A stretch of 50,018 bases of DNA from an uncultured Pelagibacteraceae bacterium (GTDB lineage: Bacteria > Pseudomonadota > Alphaproteobacteria > Pelagibacterales > Pelagibacteraceae). The notes below the pieces were generated by a model, which did not search any database, was not told the DNA's origin, and was given only the letters and a program-made list of their open reading frames with translations. Below, piece after piece: positions 15,789-24,536 of the stretch; the first letter of the stretch is position 1, and the number at the start of each line of letters is the position of its first letter. The position numbers and the translations under genes were made by a program. Location of the stretch: assembly GCA_902532645.1 (NCBI GenBank), contig CACAIU010000006.1, forward strand, positions 1-50,018, given 5' to 3'.

Positions 15789-17072
15789 TTACTTTCTCCT
15801 TATTCGTTTTACTACAGATTGAGCGTGTCCAACCAACCCTTCGTAATTTGCAAGTGTTATAACTGATGGTCCAAGACTTTCAATACCCTTTTTTGATAAG
15901 TTTATGTAAGAAATCCTTTTATAAAATTCATTTACACTTATACCGCTTGAGTATTTTGCAGAACCATTAGTTGGCAAGACATGGTTTGATCCAACATTAT
16001 AATCAGTCATTGCCATCACTGCATATTTTCCTAAACATATTGATCCTGAATTTTTTATTTTTGGAACTATCGATTTATAATTTTTAATATTTAATTCTAA
16101 ATGTTCTGGTGCAATTTTATTTACAACACTTGTTATTTTAGCGTCTGAAGAAATATACATAAGAATTCCATTATTAATTAAACTTCTTCTTGCAATAGAA
16201 GATCTTGGAATTTCTTTTAATTGTTTAGTAATTTCAATTTTTACTTTATCTAGCAAATTTTTATCCTTTGAAATCAAAATACATTGTGCAAGAATATCAT
16301 GTTCAGCTTGTCCAATTAAATCACTTGCAACCCACTCAGGATTTGAGAATTTATCACAAACAACAGTTACTTCTGAAGGTCCTGCAGTCATACCTTCAAT
16401 TCCAACAACACCAAAAACTTCTTTTTTTGCTGCCGCAACATATGTGTTTCCTGGACCAACTATTTTATTAACTTTTTTAATTTTTTTAGTCCCATAAGAT
16501 ACCGCTGCAATAGCAGAAGGGCCCCCAATAGAATAAATTTCTTTTATTTTGCATTTTTTTGCAGCGTATAATACGGCTGGATTTTGTTTTCCTTTATGAC
16601 CCGGATTAATCATAACTATTCTCTTAACACCTGCAACAATTGCTGGAATAGCATTCATCAAGACACTCGATGGGTATGAGGCAGTAGAACCAGGAACATA
16701 AATTGCAACAGACTCTAAAGGCAAATATTTATATTCGAGTTTATTTTTTAATTTATCTGTATAAGAAATATTTTTAAATTTTTGAAGTGAATGAAATTTA
16801 TAAATTCTATTATATGCCGTATCTATTGCTTTCTTTACTTTTTTATCAAGTGAATTTATAGATTTTTTTATTTGTTTTGTGCTTGGAATGATTATGTTGT
16901 TTTGATTAAATCTTTTCTCGTATTTTAATAATGCTTTATCTCCATTTTTTTTAACATCTTTAATTATATTTTTTACAGAAACAGAGTCAGATTGAATTTT
17001 TTTTTTCCTCTGTAAAAGCAAATTCTCTAATAATTTATCAAAATTTTTACTTTTACTATTTAGTATCTTCAT
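15789..17072 (-). CDS. hisD: Histidinol dehydrogenase
   Basis: NAD- and zinc-dependent enzyme performing the last two steps of histidine synthesis. It has 427 residues, normal length. Typical segments are [22 protein letters not shown], the NAD region [43 protein letters not shown] (zinc ligand region), APEHLEL, and GSNHVLPT near the end. It lies in the murA-DUF2948-hisD-infA run that is conserved in alphaproteobacteria, away from hisGZ. Confidence 0.96.
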   Translation of the reverse strand: MKILNSKSKNFDKLLENLLLQRKKKIQSDSVSVKNIIKDVKKNGDKALLKYEKRFNQNNIIIPSTKQIKKSINSLDKKVKKAIDTAYNRIYKFHSLQKFKNISYTDKLKNKLEYKYLPLESVAIYVPGSTASYPSSVLMNAIPAIVAGVKRIVMINPGHKGKQNPAVLYAAKKCKIKEIYSIGGPSAIAAVSYGTKKIKKVNKIVGPGNTYVAAAKKEVFGVVGIEGMTAGPSEVTVVCDKFSNPEWVASDLIGQAEHDILAQCILISKDKNLLDKVKIEITKQLKEIPRSSIARRSLINNGILMYISSDAKITSVVNKIAPEHLELNIKNYKSIVPKIKNSGSICLGKYAVMAMTDYNVGSNHVLPTNGSAKYSSGISVNEFYKRISYINLSKKGIESLGPSVITLANYEGLVGHAQSVVKRIRRK

Positions 17073-17074
17073 AA

Positions 17075-17467
17075 CTAATTAATTTCACTTTGATCCTCTA
17101 GTCTTGCTTCAATAGTTTCTGTAGTTAAAGCAATATGAGCATTATTATTAAAAATAAGATTTATTTCATTAACATCATTATTTTTCAAATAATCTATGGC
17201 TATTAACTCTAGAACTGTTTCTTGATTTGATTGATCAATGTTCTTTGATCTTACTTTATCAACAAAATCAAACCTACAAATGCTATTAATTTTTTTATCC
17301 TCCAGATCACTTTCAACCTTGGTTCTTTGAATTGACAATAAAAAAACTTTGTTAGATTCGAGGTATTTTATATCAGCAATTTTAACTTTAGCCCCAGAAC
17401 TACAAGCTGAAATGATTTGTAAACCTTCTTGATCACTTGCTATTATTTTTGCTAGATATTTATTCAC
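17075..17467 (-). CDS. DUF2948 family protein
   Basis: 130-residue protein of unknown function. Identification rests on size, on its place between murA and hisD (the standard alphaproteobacterial location of DUF2948) and on text such as the N-terminal EGLQIISACSSGAKVKIADIKYL and the C-terminal INLIFNNNAHIALTTETIEARLED. It looks like a small beta-rich soluble protein, without signal peptide or membrane segment. Its start shares a base with the murA stop. Confidence 0.75.
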   Translation of the reverse strand: MNKYLAKIIASDQEGLQIISACSSGAKVKIADIKYLESNKVFLLSIQRTKVESDLEDKKINSICRFDFVDKVRSKNIDQSNQETVLELIAIDYLKNNDVNEINLIFNNNAHIALTTETIEARLEDQSEIN

Positions 17468-18726
17468 TATTTTAATCTTTTAATTTTAACACCAATTTTT
17501 TTTAATTTATTTTCAATCTTTTCATAACCTCTGTCTAAGTGATAAATTCTGTTAATATATGATTTACCGTTAGAAACTATAGCTGCTAAAACTAGTGCAA
17601 CTGAGGCTCTTAAATCACTAGACATTAATTCAGCACCAATGAATTTTGTATTTCCTTCTATTATAGCAGTATTATTTTTAATATTTATTTTTGCTCCCAG
17701 TCTTTGCAGTTCTGCAACATGCATAAATCTATTTTCAAAAATACTCTCGGTTATTGAGCTTTTGCCTACTGCTTTACACATCAAAACCATCAATTGTGCT
17801 TGAAGGTCTGTAGGAATACCTGGAAACTCTTTAGTTTTAATGTTTTTTATTGATTTTATCTTTTCGGGTCCTTTAATTAAGATTTTATTTGCACTTATTT
17901 TAATTTTAGCTCCAATTTTTTTTAGCAATTTTATTTCCGTATCAATAATTTCAGGTTTAAGATTATTTATTTTTAAATTACCTTTTGCAAGTGTTGCGGC
18001 TACACAAAAAGTACCTGCTTCTATTCTATCAGCCATTACAGAATATTTAGTTTCATTCAAAGAATTTACACCTATAATTTTGCAAACTCTTCCACTCCAC
18101 TTAATTTTTGCTCCACCTTTATTTAGAAAATTTGTAAGATCTTTAATCTCAGGTTCTATTGCGCAATTTTTTAAAATTGTTTTACCTTTTGCTAAACATG
18201 CTGCTATTATAGAATTTTCTGTTGCCCCAACACTTATCTTTGGAAAATTTATGGTTGTTCCGTTAAGTCTCCCTTTTGATTTTGCCAGAATATATCCATC
18301 TTTTAATTCATAATTCATACCAAGTTTTTTTAATGCTGTAAGATGATAATTAACTGGTCTAGCACCAATTAAGCATCCTCCAGGCAAAGAGGTTTTGGAT
18401 TTATGGTATTTTGAAATTAGTGGACCTAAAACTAAGATAGAACCACGCATTGTTTTGACTAAAGAATAACTGGCAAAAGTTTTCATATTTTTTTTATTTA
18501 TAATTTTTGCTGTTTTTTTATCTCTCGATAAAACTATTTTGGAACCAAGAGACTTTAATAAATTTAACATTGTATTAATGTCTCTAACTCTTGGTAAATT
18601 TTTGATTACTACAGGTTTGTCAAATAATAGAGTTGCAGCTAATATAGGTAAGGATGCATTCTTCGAACCTGAAATTGAAACATTACCCTTGATTTTACAA
18701 GGGCCATTAATCAGAAATTTATCCAT
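17467..18726 (-). CDS. murA: UDP-N-acetylglucosamine 1-carboxyvinyltransferase
   Basis: First committed step of peptidoglycan synthesis, transferring enolpyruvate from PEP to UDP-GlcNAc. It has 419 residues, the family norm. The catalytic cysteine is C118 in LPGGCLIGARPVNYHL; SGSKNASLPILAATLL (substrate lysine and asparagine) is at residues 19-34; GIPTDLQAQLM and DLRASVALVLAA are also visible. It starts 3 nt after the dcd stop. Confidence 0.97.
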   Translation of the reverse strand: MDKFLINGPCKIKGNVSISGSKNASLPILAATLLFDKPVVIKNLPRVRDINTMLNLLKSLGSKIVLSRDKKTAKIINKKNMKTFASYSLVKTMRGSILVLGPLISKYHKSKTSLPGGCLIGARPVNYHLTALKKLGMNYELKDGYILAKSKGRLNGTTINFPKISVGATENSIIAACLAKGKTILKNCAIEPEIKDLTNFLNKGGAKIKWSGRVCKIIGVNSLNETKYSVMADRIEAGTFCVAATLAKGNLKINNLKPEIIDTEIKLLKKIGAKIKISANKILIKGPEKIKSIKNIKTKEFPGIPTDLQAQLMVLMCKAVGKSSITESIFENRFMHVAELQRLGAKINIKNNTAIIEGNTKFIGAELMSSDLRASVALVLAAIVSNGKSYINRIYHLDRGYEKIENKLKKIGVKIKRLK

Positions 18727-18729
18727 AAA

Positions 18730-19290
18730 TTACTTTTTAATTTTAGCAACTTGAATTGTAGTTTGGCCCTGATATTTACCGTTTTTTGATTTATATGTAG
18801 TTTCTGGTTGAGTGTCTGATTTAAAAAATAAAAATTGTGCTATTCCCTCATTTGAATAAATTTTTGCAGGATTGGGTGTCGTATTACTTAGCTCAATTAC
18901 AATATTACCCTCAAATTCATTTTCAATTGGAGTAACATTACAAATAATTCCTGTTCTTGCATAAGTACTTTTTCCCACACAAATACACAAAACGTCTTTT
19001 GGTATTCTAAAGTATTCTACTGTTTTAGCTAAAACGAATGAATTGGGTGGTATAATACAATGTGGACCTTTTCGTTCAATAAAGTTATCATCAGAGAAAT
19101 TCTTTGGATCAACTAAAGAACTATTAACATTGGTAAATATTCTGTATTCATCAGAGATTCTTACATCATATCCCATACTACTTAATCCATAAGAAATTTT
19201 TCCTTCAGAAACTTGATGATCCAAAAATGGCTCAATCATATTGTGATCTTTACACATTTTTTTAATCCAAGAATCAGGTTGAATTGACAT
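18730..19290 (-). CDS. dcd: dCTP deaminase
   Basis: Converts dCTP to dUTP for dTMP synthesis. It has 186 residues. Family motifs are GKSTYART (residues 107-114) and [15 protein letters not shown] with the catalytic glutamate E133; [10 protein letters not shown] and the C-terminal [15 protein letters not shown] also match. A bifunctional deaminase/dUTPase is possible in the family, but length and motifs fit ordinary Dcd. Its ATG shares a base with the stop of the small upstream gene. Confidence 0.94.
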   Translation of the reverse strand: MSIQPDSWIKKMCKDHNMIEPFLDHQVSEGKISYGLSSMGYDVRISDEYRIFTNVNSSLVDPKNFSDDNFIERKGPHCIIPPNSFVLAKTVEYFRIPKDVLCICVGKSTYARTGIICNVTPIENEFEGNIVIELSNTTPNPAKIYSNEGIAQFLFFKSDTQPETTYKSKNGKYQGQTTIQVAKIKK

Positions 19291-19391
19291 TATTTATTTT
19301 TCTTTTTATTTTTTTTTTGGAAAATTTTTCTTTTCTTCAAATTTTTTCTAAGCGCCAAGCTTAAACGCTCATTTTTGTCTTTTGAACTCAT
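19290..19391 (-). CDS. Small basic protein, 33 aa, upstream of dcd
   Basis: Thirty-three residues, [20 protein letters not shown] then a Lys/Asn-rich tail. It is supported by exact junctions: its ATG overlaps the previous stop as ATGA, and its stop overlaps the dcd ATG as TAATG, so all three frames chain together. The (R/E)RLSxALRxNLKxRK core resembles short basic peptides I recall from alphaproteobacteria (NLxRRKAQxR type), but this was not checked. Function unknown; nucleic-acid binding is only suggested by charge. Confidence 0.65.
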   Translation of the reverse strand: MSSKDKNERLSLALRKNLKKRKIFQKKNKKKNK

Positions 19392-19588
19392 TCTTTATTT
19401 GGGTTGGTCAGGAAATCTAAGGAAATTGGTTTGTTAGGATCTAATGTGGTTGTTTTTTCCTCTCCTTTTTTTGAACCTTCTTTGGCTAAACGTTTGGCTT
19501 TTTTTTCAGCAAGTTTTCTTTCTCTTTTAGCTTGCTTTTCCATAAGCTTATTACTTTTCGTTGATTTATAATCGTAATGAATTCCCAT
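19388..19588 (-). CDS. Hypothetical lysine-rich protein, 66 aa
   Basis: Highly charged 66-residue protein: a YDYKS start, then a likely coiled coil or single long helix of Lys/Glu/Ala/Arg (about residues 15-45), then a proline-containing tail with [11 protein letters not shown]. No membrane segment or known motif. It is first in the minus-strand run towards dcd and murA and overlaps the next frame by 4 nt. I do not recognise a family. Confidence 0.62.
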   Translation of the reverse strand: MGIHYDYKSTKSNKLMEKQAKRERKLAEKKAKRLAKEGSKKGEEKTTTLDPNKPISLDFLTNPNKE

Positions 19589-19643
19589 AACATTTTTTTA
19601 AAATAGATATAAATCATATTCATCAAAAAATTAAGGCAATAAT

Positions 19644-19673
19644 TTGAAAAAAATGCTTTATTATCGGTAAAAT
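19644..19673 (+). promoter_or_regulatory. Promoter of tRNA-Thr
   Basis: TTGAAA (19644-19649), an 18-nt spacer and TAAAAT (19668-19673), each hexamer one base from the sigma-70 consensus. The predicted start near 19680 gives a leader of about 9 nt before the tRNA. It lies just upstream of the divergent lysine-rich gene. Confidence 0.62.
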
Positions 19674-19688
19674 ACAATTTGTCTCTAA

Positions 19689-19762
19689 GCTCCTGTAGTT
19701 AAATGGTATAACAAGTCATTGGTAATGACTAATTCCCTGGTCAGTACAGGGTGGGAGCACCA
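19689..19762 (+). tRNA. tRNA-Thr (GGT) with unusual T-loop
   Basis: 74 nt with encoded CCA. Acceptor GCTCCTG/TGGGAGC (last two pairs are G-U), D stem GTTA/TAAC with GG in the loop, anticodon stem AGTCA/TGACT with loop TTGGTAA (anticodon GGT). The T stem CCCTG/CAGGG encloses GTCAGTA, so the normally invariant U54 and A58 are both G. All stems pair perfectly or by G-U, so it looks like a real gene. The facing VTT gene ends at the very next base. Confidence 0.88.
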
Positions 19763-20485
19763 CTATTTACTGTAAAAAAACTTTCTCAAAAATATCGTAA
19801 TCAAAATAAAAATAAAGAAAGCTGTGATTGGGATGTATATATCAGGTGAAAATATTATATCAGTTATTTCTGGCACTTTGGAATTTTGTTCTATAATTTT
19901 TTCAAATCCACTACCAATAGAAACTGCTAAAAAAATTTGAGGAATGATTCCAATTAATGTAGCAAAGAAAAAATTTATAACTTTAACATTAAATAAGGTT
20001 GGTAAAAGACAGCTCAACTGCCAAGGTATCCCACCTACAAAACGGTAAATTAATAAGTAAATAAATTCAGATTGTTTAAATTTTTTTTCTAAGTTTTGAA
20101 ACTTATTTAAAAATTTTTCTCTAATTATTTCTTTTAAAAAATAATTACCAAAAATATACACAAAAGTAGCTCCAATACTTAAACCTAAAACAACAACAAG
20201 AGTTCCAATCCACTTTCCAAAAATAAATCCTCCTATTAAAGCTACAGGAGAGCCAAATCCTAAAAAAGGGAAAACCCAAAGAATAGTTAATACTAAAAAA
20301 ATAATGGAAATTAAAAATATATTGGAATTTTTAAGTTCGATAAAATAAAATCGATTATCTCTAAGAAAATCATAAGATGTTACTTCTGAAATGTTAAATT
20401 TAGAAAAAAAGAAATACAAAAATAGGCCTACAATTAATAAATAAGATAAACCAATAAATAATTTTAATTTTTTTGTTTTTTCCAT
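19763..20485 (-). CDS. TVP38/TMEM64 (VTT/DedA superfamily) membrane protein
   Basis: Integral inner-membrane protein of 240 residues. Membrane spans are visible at about residues 7-26, 54-80 (ending in FPFLGFGSPVALIGG), 88-112, 160-190 and near the C-terminus. The VTT core reads GSPVALIGGFIFGKWIGT and RFVGGIPWQLSCLLPTLFNVKV. DedA/VTT relatives act as lipid scramblases or undecaprenyl-phosphate or metal transporters; the substrate here is unknown. I chose the ATG at 20485, with AAGAAG 4 nt upstream; a start at 20575 would lack such a site and cover the promoter region. Confidence 0.82.
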   Translation of the reverse strand: MEKTKKLKLFIGLSYLLIVGLFLYFFFSKFNISEVTSYDFLRDNRFYFIELKNSNIFLISIIFLVLTILWVFPFLGFGSPVALIGGFIFGKWIGTLVVVLGLSIGATFVYIFGNYFLKEIIREKFLNKFQNLEKKFKQSEFIYLLIYRFVGGIPWQLSCLLPTLFNVKVINFFFATLIGIIPQIFLAVSIGSGFEKIIEQNSKVPEITDIIFSPDIYIPITAFFIFILITIFLRKFFYSK

Positions 20486-20517
20486 GATTCTTCTTATTTT
20501 AATGCTTAATCTTCTAT

Positions 20518-20545
20518 TTGCTATTTTAATTATTACTAATATAAA
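20518..20545 (+). promoter_or_regulatory. Promoter of rpmH-rnpA-yidD-yidC
   Basis: TTGCTA (20518-20523), a 16-nt spacer and TATAAA (20540-20545). The start near 20552 would give a leader of about 32 nt. It overlaps the oppositely directed promoter of the VTT gene, so the two may interfere. Confidence 0.5.
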
Positions 20546-20552
20546 GAGGCAA
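20523..20552 (-). promoter_or_regulatory. Promoter of the VTT membrane protein
   Basis: On the minus strand, TTGCCT (20547-20552), an 18-nt spacer and TAAAAT (20523-20528), about 38 nt before the ATG. The two boxes interleave with those of the rpmH promoter. Confidence 0.45.
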
Positions 20553-20583
20553 AAATTATAAAAAAACCGTATCAAATCTAATT

Positions 20584-20724
20584 ATGAAAAGAACTTATCA
20601 GCCCTCAAATAAAAAAAGAGCTCGAAAACATGGCTTTCGTTCAAAGATGAAAACTAAAGGTGGTAAAAAACTTTTGGCTAGAAGAAGAGCAAGAGGAAGA
20701 AAATCACTAACTGTTTCTGTATAG
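20584..20724 (+). CDS. rpmH: 50S ribosomal protein L34
   Basis: 46-residue basic ribosomal protein; [20 protein letters not shown] is diagnostic, followed by [20 protein letters not shown]. It is read directly from the bases: ATG at 20584, TAG at 20722-20724. No clear Shine-Dalgarno precedes it. First of the conserved rpmH-rnpA-yidD-yidC run, with rnpA 3 nt downstream. Confidence 0.98.
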   Translation: MKRTYQPSNKKRARKHGFRSKMKTKGGKKLLARRRARGRKSLTVSV

Positions 20725-20727
20725 ATA

Positions 20728-21069
20728 ATGAAAAGCAAAATACTTGCTCTTTCAAAAAACGAAGAATTTAAAAATTTACTTAAACAAAAAAAGATTACCA
20801 ATAAATACGTAAGTATTTTTTTTGGAAAATTACTAAATAAAGATAAAAAAAGATTAAATATTAGTTTTGTAACTAAAAAAAAAATTGGTAATGCAGTAAA
20901 GAGAAATAAAATTAAAAGAAGATTAAGAAACATCATGAATGACGCTGTTAAAAAAATAGAGATAAACTTTGATTATTCATTTCTTGTTATAGCTAAGTCT
21001 TCTATGCTAAATAATGAATACAAAATTATAAAAGAAACACTTTTTCAGGATTTTGAAAAAATAAAATAA
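20728..21069 (+). CDS. rnpA: Ribonuclease P protein component
   Basis: Protein subunit that assists the RNase P RNA in 5' maturation of tRNAs. It has 113 residues. The RNR signature is [16 protein letters not shown] (residues 55-70), and [18 protein letters not shown] is the usual core. The N-terminus is lysine-rich. Its stop shares a base with the yidD ATG. It is relevant to this window because several tRNAs here sit inside protein-coding transcripts and depend on RNase P. Confidence 0.95.
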   Translation: MKSKILALSKNEEFKNLLKQKKITNKYVSIFFGKLLNKDKKRLNISFVTKKKIGNAVKRNKIKRRLRNIMNDAVKKIEINFDYSFLVIAKSSMLNNEYKIIKETLFQDFEKIK

Positions 21070-21320
21070 TGAATATATTTACTTTAATTTTAATTAAATT
21101 TATCAAAGCCTATAAATATTTGATTAGTCCATTGTTGGGTAATTCTTGTAGATATTTACCAACATGTTCTGAATACAGCATAGATGCTTTAAAAGAGTAC
21201 GGTTTTTTTAAAGGTTTATTAGTTAGCATAAAAAGAATTTTATCCTGCCATCCAATAAAATTTTTAGGGGGTGGTGAAGGGTTTGATCCAGTTAAAAAAG
21301 AAATGAAGGATAGTAAATAA
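21069..21320 (+). CDS. yidD: Membrane protein insertion efficiency factor YidD
   Basis: 83-residue membrane-associated protein that aids YidC-dependent insertion. The cysteine-rich core [19 protein letters not shown] (about residues 27-45) and the tail [19 protein letters not shown] are the family hallmarks, and an amphipathic N-terminal helix precedes them. It overlaps rnpA and yidC by one base each. Confidence 0.96.
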   Translation: MNIFTLILIKFIKAYKYLISPLLGNSCRYLPTCSEYSIDALKEYGFFKGLLVSIKRILSCHPIKFLGGGEGFDPVKKEMKDSK

Positions 21321-22999
21321 TGGAAACTAGAAATATAATTGCTGCTATAAGTTTATCAGCTGCTGTAATTATATTATACTCGCTATTTTTTGCACCACCT
21401 CCTATAACGAAAGAAAATTTAGCCGAAAAAACTAAGACTGAACAGAGTTCTGATGCACCTAGTCTTGATCAAAAAGAAAATATAACTGAAATTTCACGAG
21501 AAGAAGCATTACAACAAAGTGAAAGAATTCAATTTGAAAACCAAAGTATTGTTGGATCAATTTCATTAAAGGGGGCTGCAATAGACGATCTAACTTTCAA
21601 AGAATATAATGTTAGTTTGGAAAGCAATGAAAAAGTAAAATTTCTTGCACCACGAAGCTCTAAAGAAGGCTATATAATAGAAAGTGGTTTTATAACTACT
21701 GATAAAAATATCGATATTCCAAATGCAGATTCAATTTGGTCAGTTTCTGGAAATAATAAATTAACTGATCAATCTCCTATAAAACTAAGTTGGACTAATG
21801 ATCAAGGCATCACTTTTGAAAAAGAAATTGCATTAGATGATAAGTTTTTATTCACAATAAAACAAAGAGTTACAAATTCTACTGATAAAAATTATGACTT
21901 CTATTCATATGGACAAATTATAAGAAATCAAATCCCAGAAGGTTTAACCGATTTCTACATACTTCATGAAGGCCCTATCGCTACATTAGATGGAGAATTA
22001 ATTGAGGAAGATTATGACGATATTGAAGAGAAAAAATTTTCAAGAACTGCCCAAAAAGGATGGTTGGGTCTAGGAGATAAATATTACATATCAACTTTAA
22101 TTCCACCAAGAGAAAAAGAATTTAAAACTACCATGGATTTCAAAAATAAGTATAGAATAAACTTTGTTACAACAGAACCATTAGAGTTAACTGGAAATTC
22201 CTCTATAGAAGAAAACTTGCAAGTAATAGTAGCTGCAAAAAGAGTTGATGTAATTGATGGGTACGCAGAGTCATTAAATATTGAAAAATTTGATCTTACA
22301 ATTGATTGGGGATTCTTATACTTTTTAACACGTCCTTTGTTTACTGCTTTAGAATATTTCTTTAAAATATTTGGTAATTATGGATTGGCAATTATTGCTG
22401 TTACTGTTTGTATTCGTGTAGCATTTTTTCCACTTGCTAATTTTTCATTCAGAAGCATGGCTAAAATGAAAGCTCTTCAGCCTGAGATGACAAGGCTTAA
22501 GGAATTACACAAAGATGACAAGATGAAATTGCAACAAGCAATGATGGCTCTTTATAAAAAAGAAAAAGTAAACCCCATGTCTGGATGTTTGCCAATTCTA
22601 ATTCAAATACCTGTATTCTTTGCTTTGTATAAGGTTTTATTTGTAACGATAGAAATGCGTCATATGCCTTTTTATGGGTGGATCCAAGATTTAAGTGCTA
22701 AGGATCCTACTTCTATATTTAATTTATTTGGATTGTTTCCCTATGAAGTACCTTCTTTTCTTGTAATTGGAGCATGGCCAGTTGCTATGGGAGTATCAAT
22801 GTGGGTACAACAAAAATTAAATCCAGCTCCAACAGATCCAATGCAAGCAAAAATATTTATGTTCTTCCCTTTATTTTTAACAGTAATTCTTGCACCATTT
22901 CCAAGTGGGCTAGTAATTTATTGGACAGTTAATAATATTTTAACAATGGCTCAGCAGGTTGTAATAATGAAACGTACAACGATTAAAACTGCAACCTAG
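21320..22999 (+). CDS. yidC: Membrane protein insertase YidC
   Basis: Inserts and folds inner-membrane proteins, alone or with Sec. It has 559 residues. The N-terminal membrane helix (about residues 6-25) is followed by a large periplasmic domain (about 60-330), then the conserved core: a span near 352-372, the cytoplasmic hairpin FPLANFSFRSMAKMKALQPEM and NPMSGCLPILIQIPVFFALYKVL, and further spans ending in GLVIYWTVNNILTMAQQ. The core arginine (IRVAFFPL) is present. A full-length Gram-negative type. Confidence 0.97.
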   Translation: METRNIIAAISLSAAVIILYSLFFAPPPITKENLAEKTKTEQSSDAPSLDQKENITEISREEALQQSERIQFENQSIVGSISLKGAAIDDLTFKEYNVSLESNEKVKFLAPRSSKEGYIIESGFITTDKNIDIPNADSIWSVSGNNKLTDQSPIKLSWTNDQGITFEKEIALDDKFLFTIKQRVTNSTDKNYDFYSYGQIIRNQIPEGLTDFYILHEGPIATLDGELIEEDYDDIEEKKFSRTAQKGWLGLGDKYYISTLIPPREKEFKTTMDFKNKYRINFVTTEPLELTGNSSIEENLQVIVAAKRVDVIDGYAESLNIEKFDLTIDWGFLYFLTRPLFTALEYFFKIFGNYGLAIIAVTVCIRVAFFPLANFSFRSMAKMKALQPEMTRLKELHKDDKMKLQQAMMALYKKEKVNPMSGCLPILIQIPVFFALYKVLFVTIEMRHMPFYGWIQDLSAKDPTSIFNLFGLFPYEVPSFLVIGAWPVAMGVSMWVQQKLNPAPTDPMQAKIFMFFPLFLTVILAPFPSGLVIYWTVNNILTMAQQVVIMKRTTIKTAT

Positions 23000-23015
23000 T
23001 AATTAAAAATAATAA

Positions 23016-23864
23016 ATGGACCTTGAAAAGATACTACCTGAAAATGGGCCACCATTAAATGAAGTAACTAAATACATTGAAAAATACAAAAATGATTTGA
23101 TAGTAATTAAATATGGTGGAAACGTTTTAATTGATAGAAACGTATTTAATAACTTTATAACTGATCTTAGCGTTTTAAATAAATTAGGTCTTGCAACTGT
23201 TGTTATTCATGGTGGCGGACCTAGAATTAAAAGAGAGCTAGAAAAGTCAAATATAGAATCAAAATTTATAAGAGGACTAAGAGTTACTGATAAACATATA
23301 ATTGATATTGTTGAAACTGTTTTAATTGATTTTAATCATGACATTGTTAATTCTTTAAAAGACAAAGGAACAGAAGCAATCTCTATTCACACAAAAAATA
23401 ATAATATTATAAAAACTATACCAGAATCAGAGGAGCTAGGGTTTGTAGGAATACCAAAAGAAATTAATAATGAACAAATATTTAATATAATTAATCAAAA
23501 TAAAATTCCTATAATTTCACCTTTAGGATTAGGTAAAGAAAATCAAACATATAATATTAATGGAGATACTGCCGCAATGGCCATAGCAAAATCTTTAAAA
23601 TCAAGAAGACTTTTATTGATGACAAATGTAGATGGGGTTCTAGATAAAAGCAAAAAATTAATAGAAGAAATTTCTTCATCTGAGATTATGGAAATGATTA
23701 AAGATAAAACTATTACAGAGGGTATGATACCTAAAATAAATGCTTGTTTAGATGCAGTTAATAATGGTGTAACAGCAGTTGGTATAATCAATGGCACAAA
23801 GCAACATTCATGTTTATGGGAAATATTCTCTGACAAGGGTTCTGGGACCCTAATAAGACAATGA
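23016..23864 (+). CDS. argB: Acetylglutamate kinase
   Basis: Second step of arginine synthesis. It has 282 residues. The amino acid kinase fold shows VIKYGGNVL (K32), ATVVIHGGGPRI, NINGDTAAMAIA, LLMTNVDGVLDKS and GMIPKINACLDAV. The N-terminal segment of about 24 residues before the kinase core is the kind seen in arginine-inhibited hexameric enzymes, so feedback control is plausible but inferred. It follows yidC by 16 nt and overlaps the HAD gene by 4 nt. Confidence 0.95.
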   Translation: MDLEKILPENGPPLNEVTKYIEKYKNDLIVIKYGGNVLIDRNVFNNFITDLSVLNKLGLATVVIHGGGPRIKRELEKSNIESKFIRGLRVTDKHIIDIVETVLIDFNHDIVNSLKDKGTEAISIHTKNNNIIKTIPESEELGFVGIPKEINNEQIFNIINQNKIPIISPLGLGKENQTYNINGDTAAMAIAKSLKSRRLLLMTNVDGVLDKSKKLIEEISSSEIMEMIKDKTITEGMIPKINACLDAVNNGVTAVGIINGTKQHSCLWEIFSDKGSGTLIRQ

Positions 23865-24532
23865 AAGAATTAAAGAATATAAAAAACATATTATTTGATT
23901 GTGATGGAGTACTCTACAGTGATCTTGAAGGAGTATTTGGTCAAGTAAGTAAAAAAATGACTCAATACATTTCAAATAAATTAAATGTAAATTTAAAAGA
24001 AGCAAAAGAATTACAAACAAATTATTTTCATAAATATAACACTAGCCTTAATGGTTTGATGATACATCACGATATACCTCCAAGAGAATTTTTAGACTAC
24101 GTGCATGATATTAATTTAGATTTTTTAGAAAAAGATACTGCTTTAAGGAATGAGCTAAAAAATATTAATCTAAATAAATTTGTGTTCACAAATGGTAGCA
24201 AAGAACATGTTAAAAATATCACTACTCACTTAGGAATTGATGATCAATTTGACGGTGTATTTGATATTGTTGATGCTGAATACAGTCCAAAACCTGAAGC
24301 AAAAGCATTTGATCTTATGGTCAAAAAATTTCAAATCGACCCAACTGAGACACTTTACATTGAAGATATTGCAAAAAACTTATCAATTGGAAAAGAAAGA
24401 GGAGCAAAAACAGTTTGGTTAATCAATGATGAATACTGGGGGAAAAAAGAATCTGATAAAGGATATATTGATTACAAAATAGAAAATCTTTCTTTATTTT
24501 TAAAAGAAATAAGGTTATTAAAAAACTCATAA
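23861..24532 (+). CDS. HAD-family pyrimidine 5'-nucleotidase
   Basis: Predicted phosphatase of nucleoside monophosphates (SDT1/YjjG-like). It has 223 residues. Motif I is FDCDGVLY (nucleophile aspartate near residue 14), motif II FTNGS, motif III lysine in SPKPEAKAF and motif IV IEDIAKNL. The cap text NYFHKYNTSLNGLMIHHDI is characteristic of the pyrimidine 5'-nucleotidase group. The gene sits between argB and dapD, as in many alphaproteobacteria. Substrate assignment is by subfamily only. Confidence 0.82.
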   Translation: MKELKNIKNILFDCDGVLYSDLEGVFGQVSKKMTQYISNKLNVNLKEAKELQTNYFHKYNTSLNGLMIHHDIPPREFLDYVHDINLDFLEKDTALRNELKNINLNKFVFTNGSKEHVKNITTHLGIDDQFDGVFDIVDAEYSPKPEAKAFDLMVKKFQIDPTETLYIEDIAKNLSIGKERGAKTVWLINDEYWGKKESDKGYIDYKIENLSLFLKEIRLLKNS

Positions 24533-24536
24533 AATT

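Noticed and set aside
17840..18313. 157-codon plus-strand frame with hydrophobic stretches
   Set aside because: Lies wholly within murA on the other strand; hydrophobicity is what the complement of lysine-rich A-rich codons gives.
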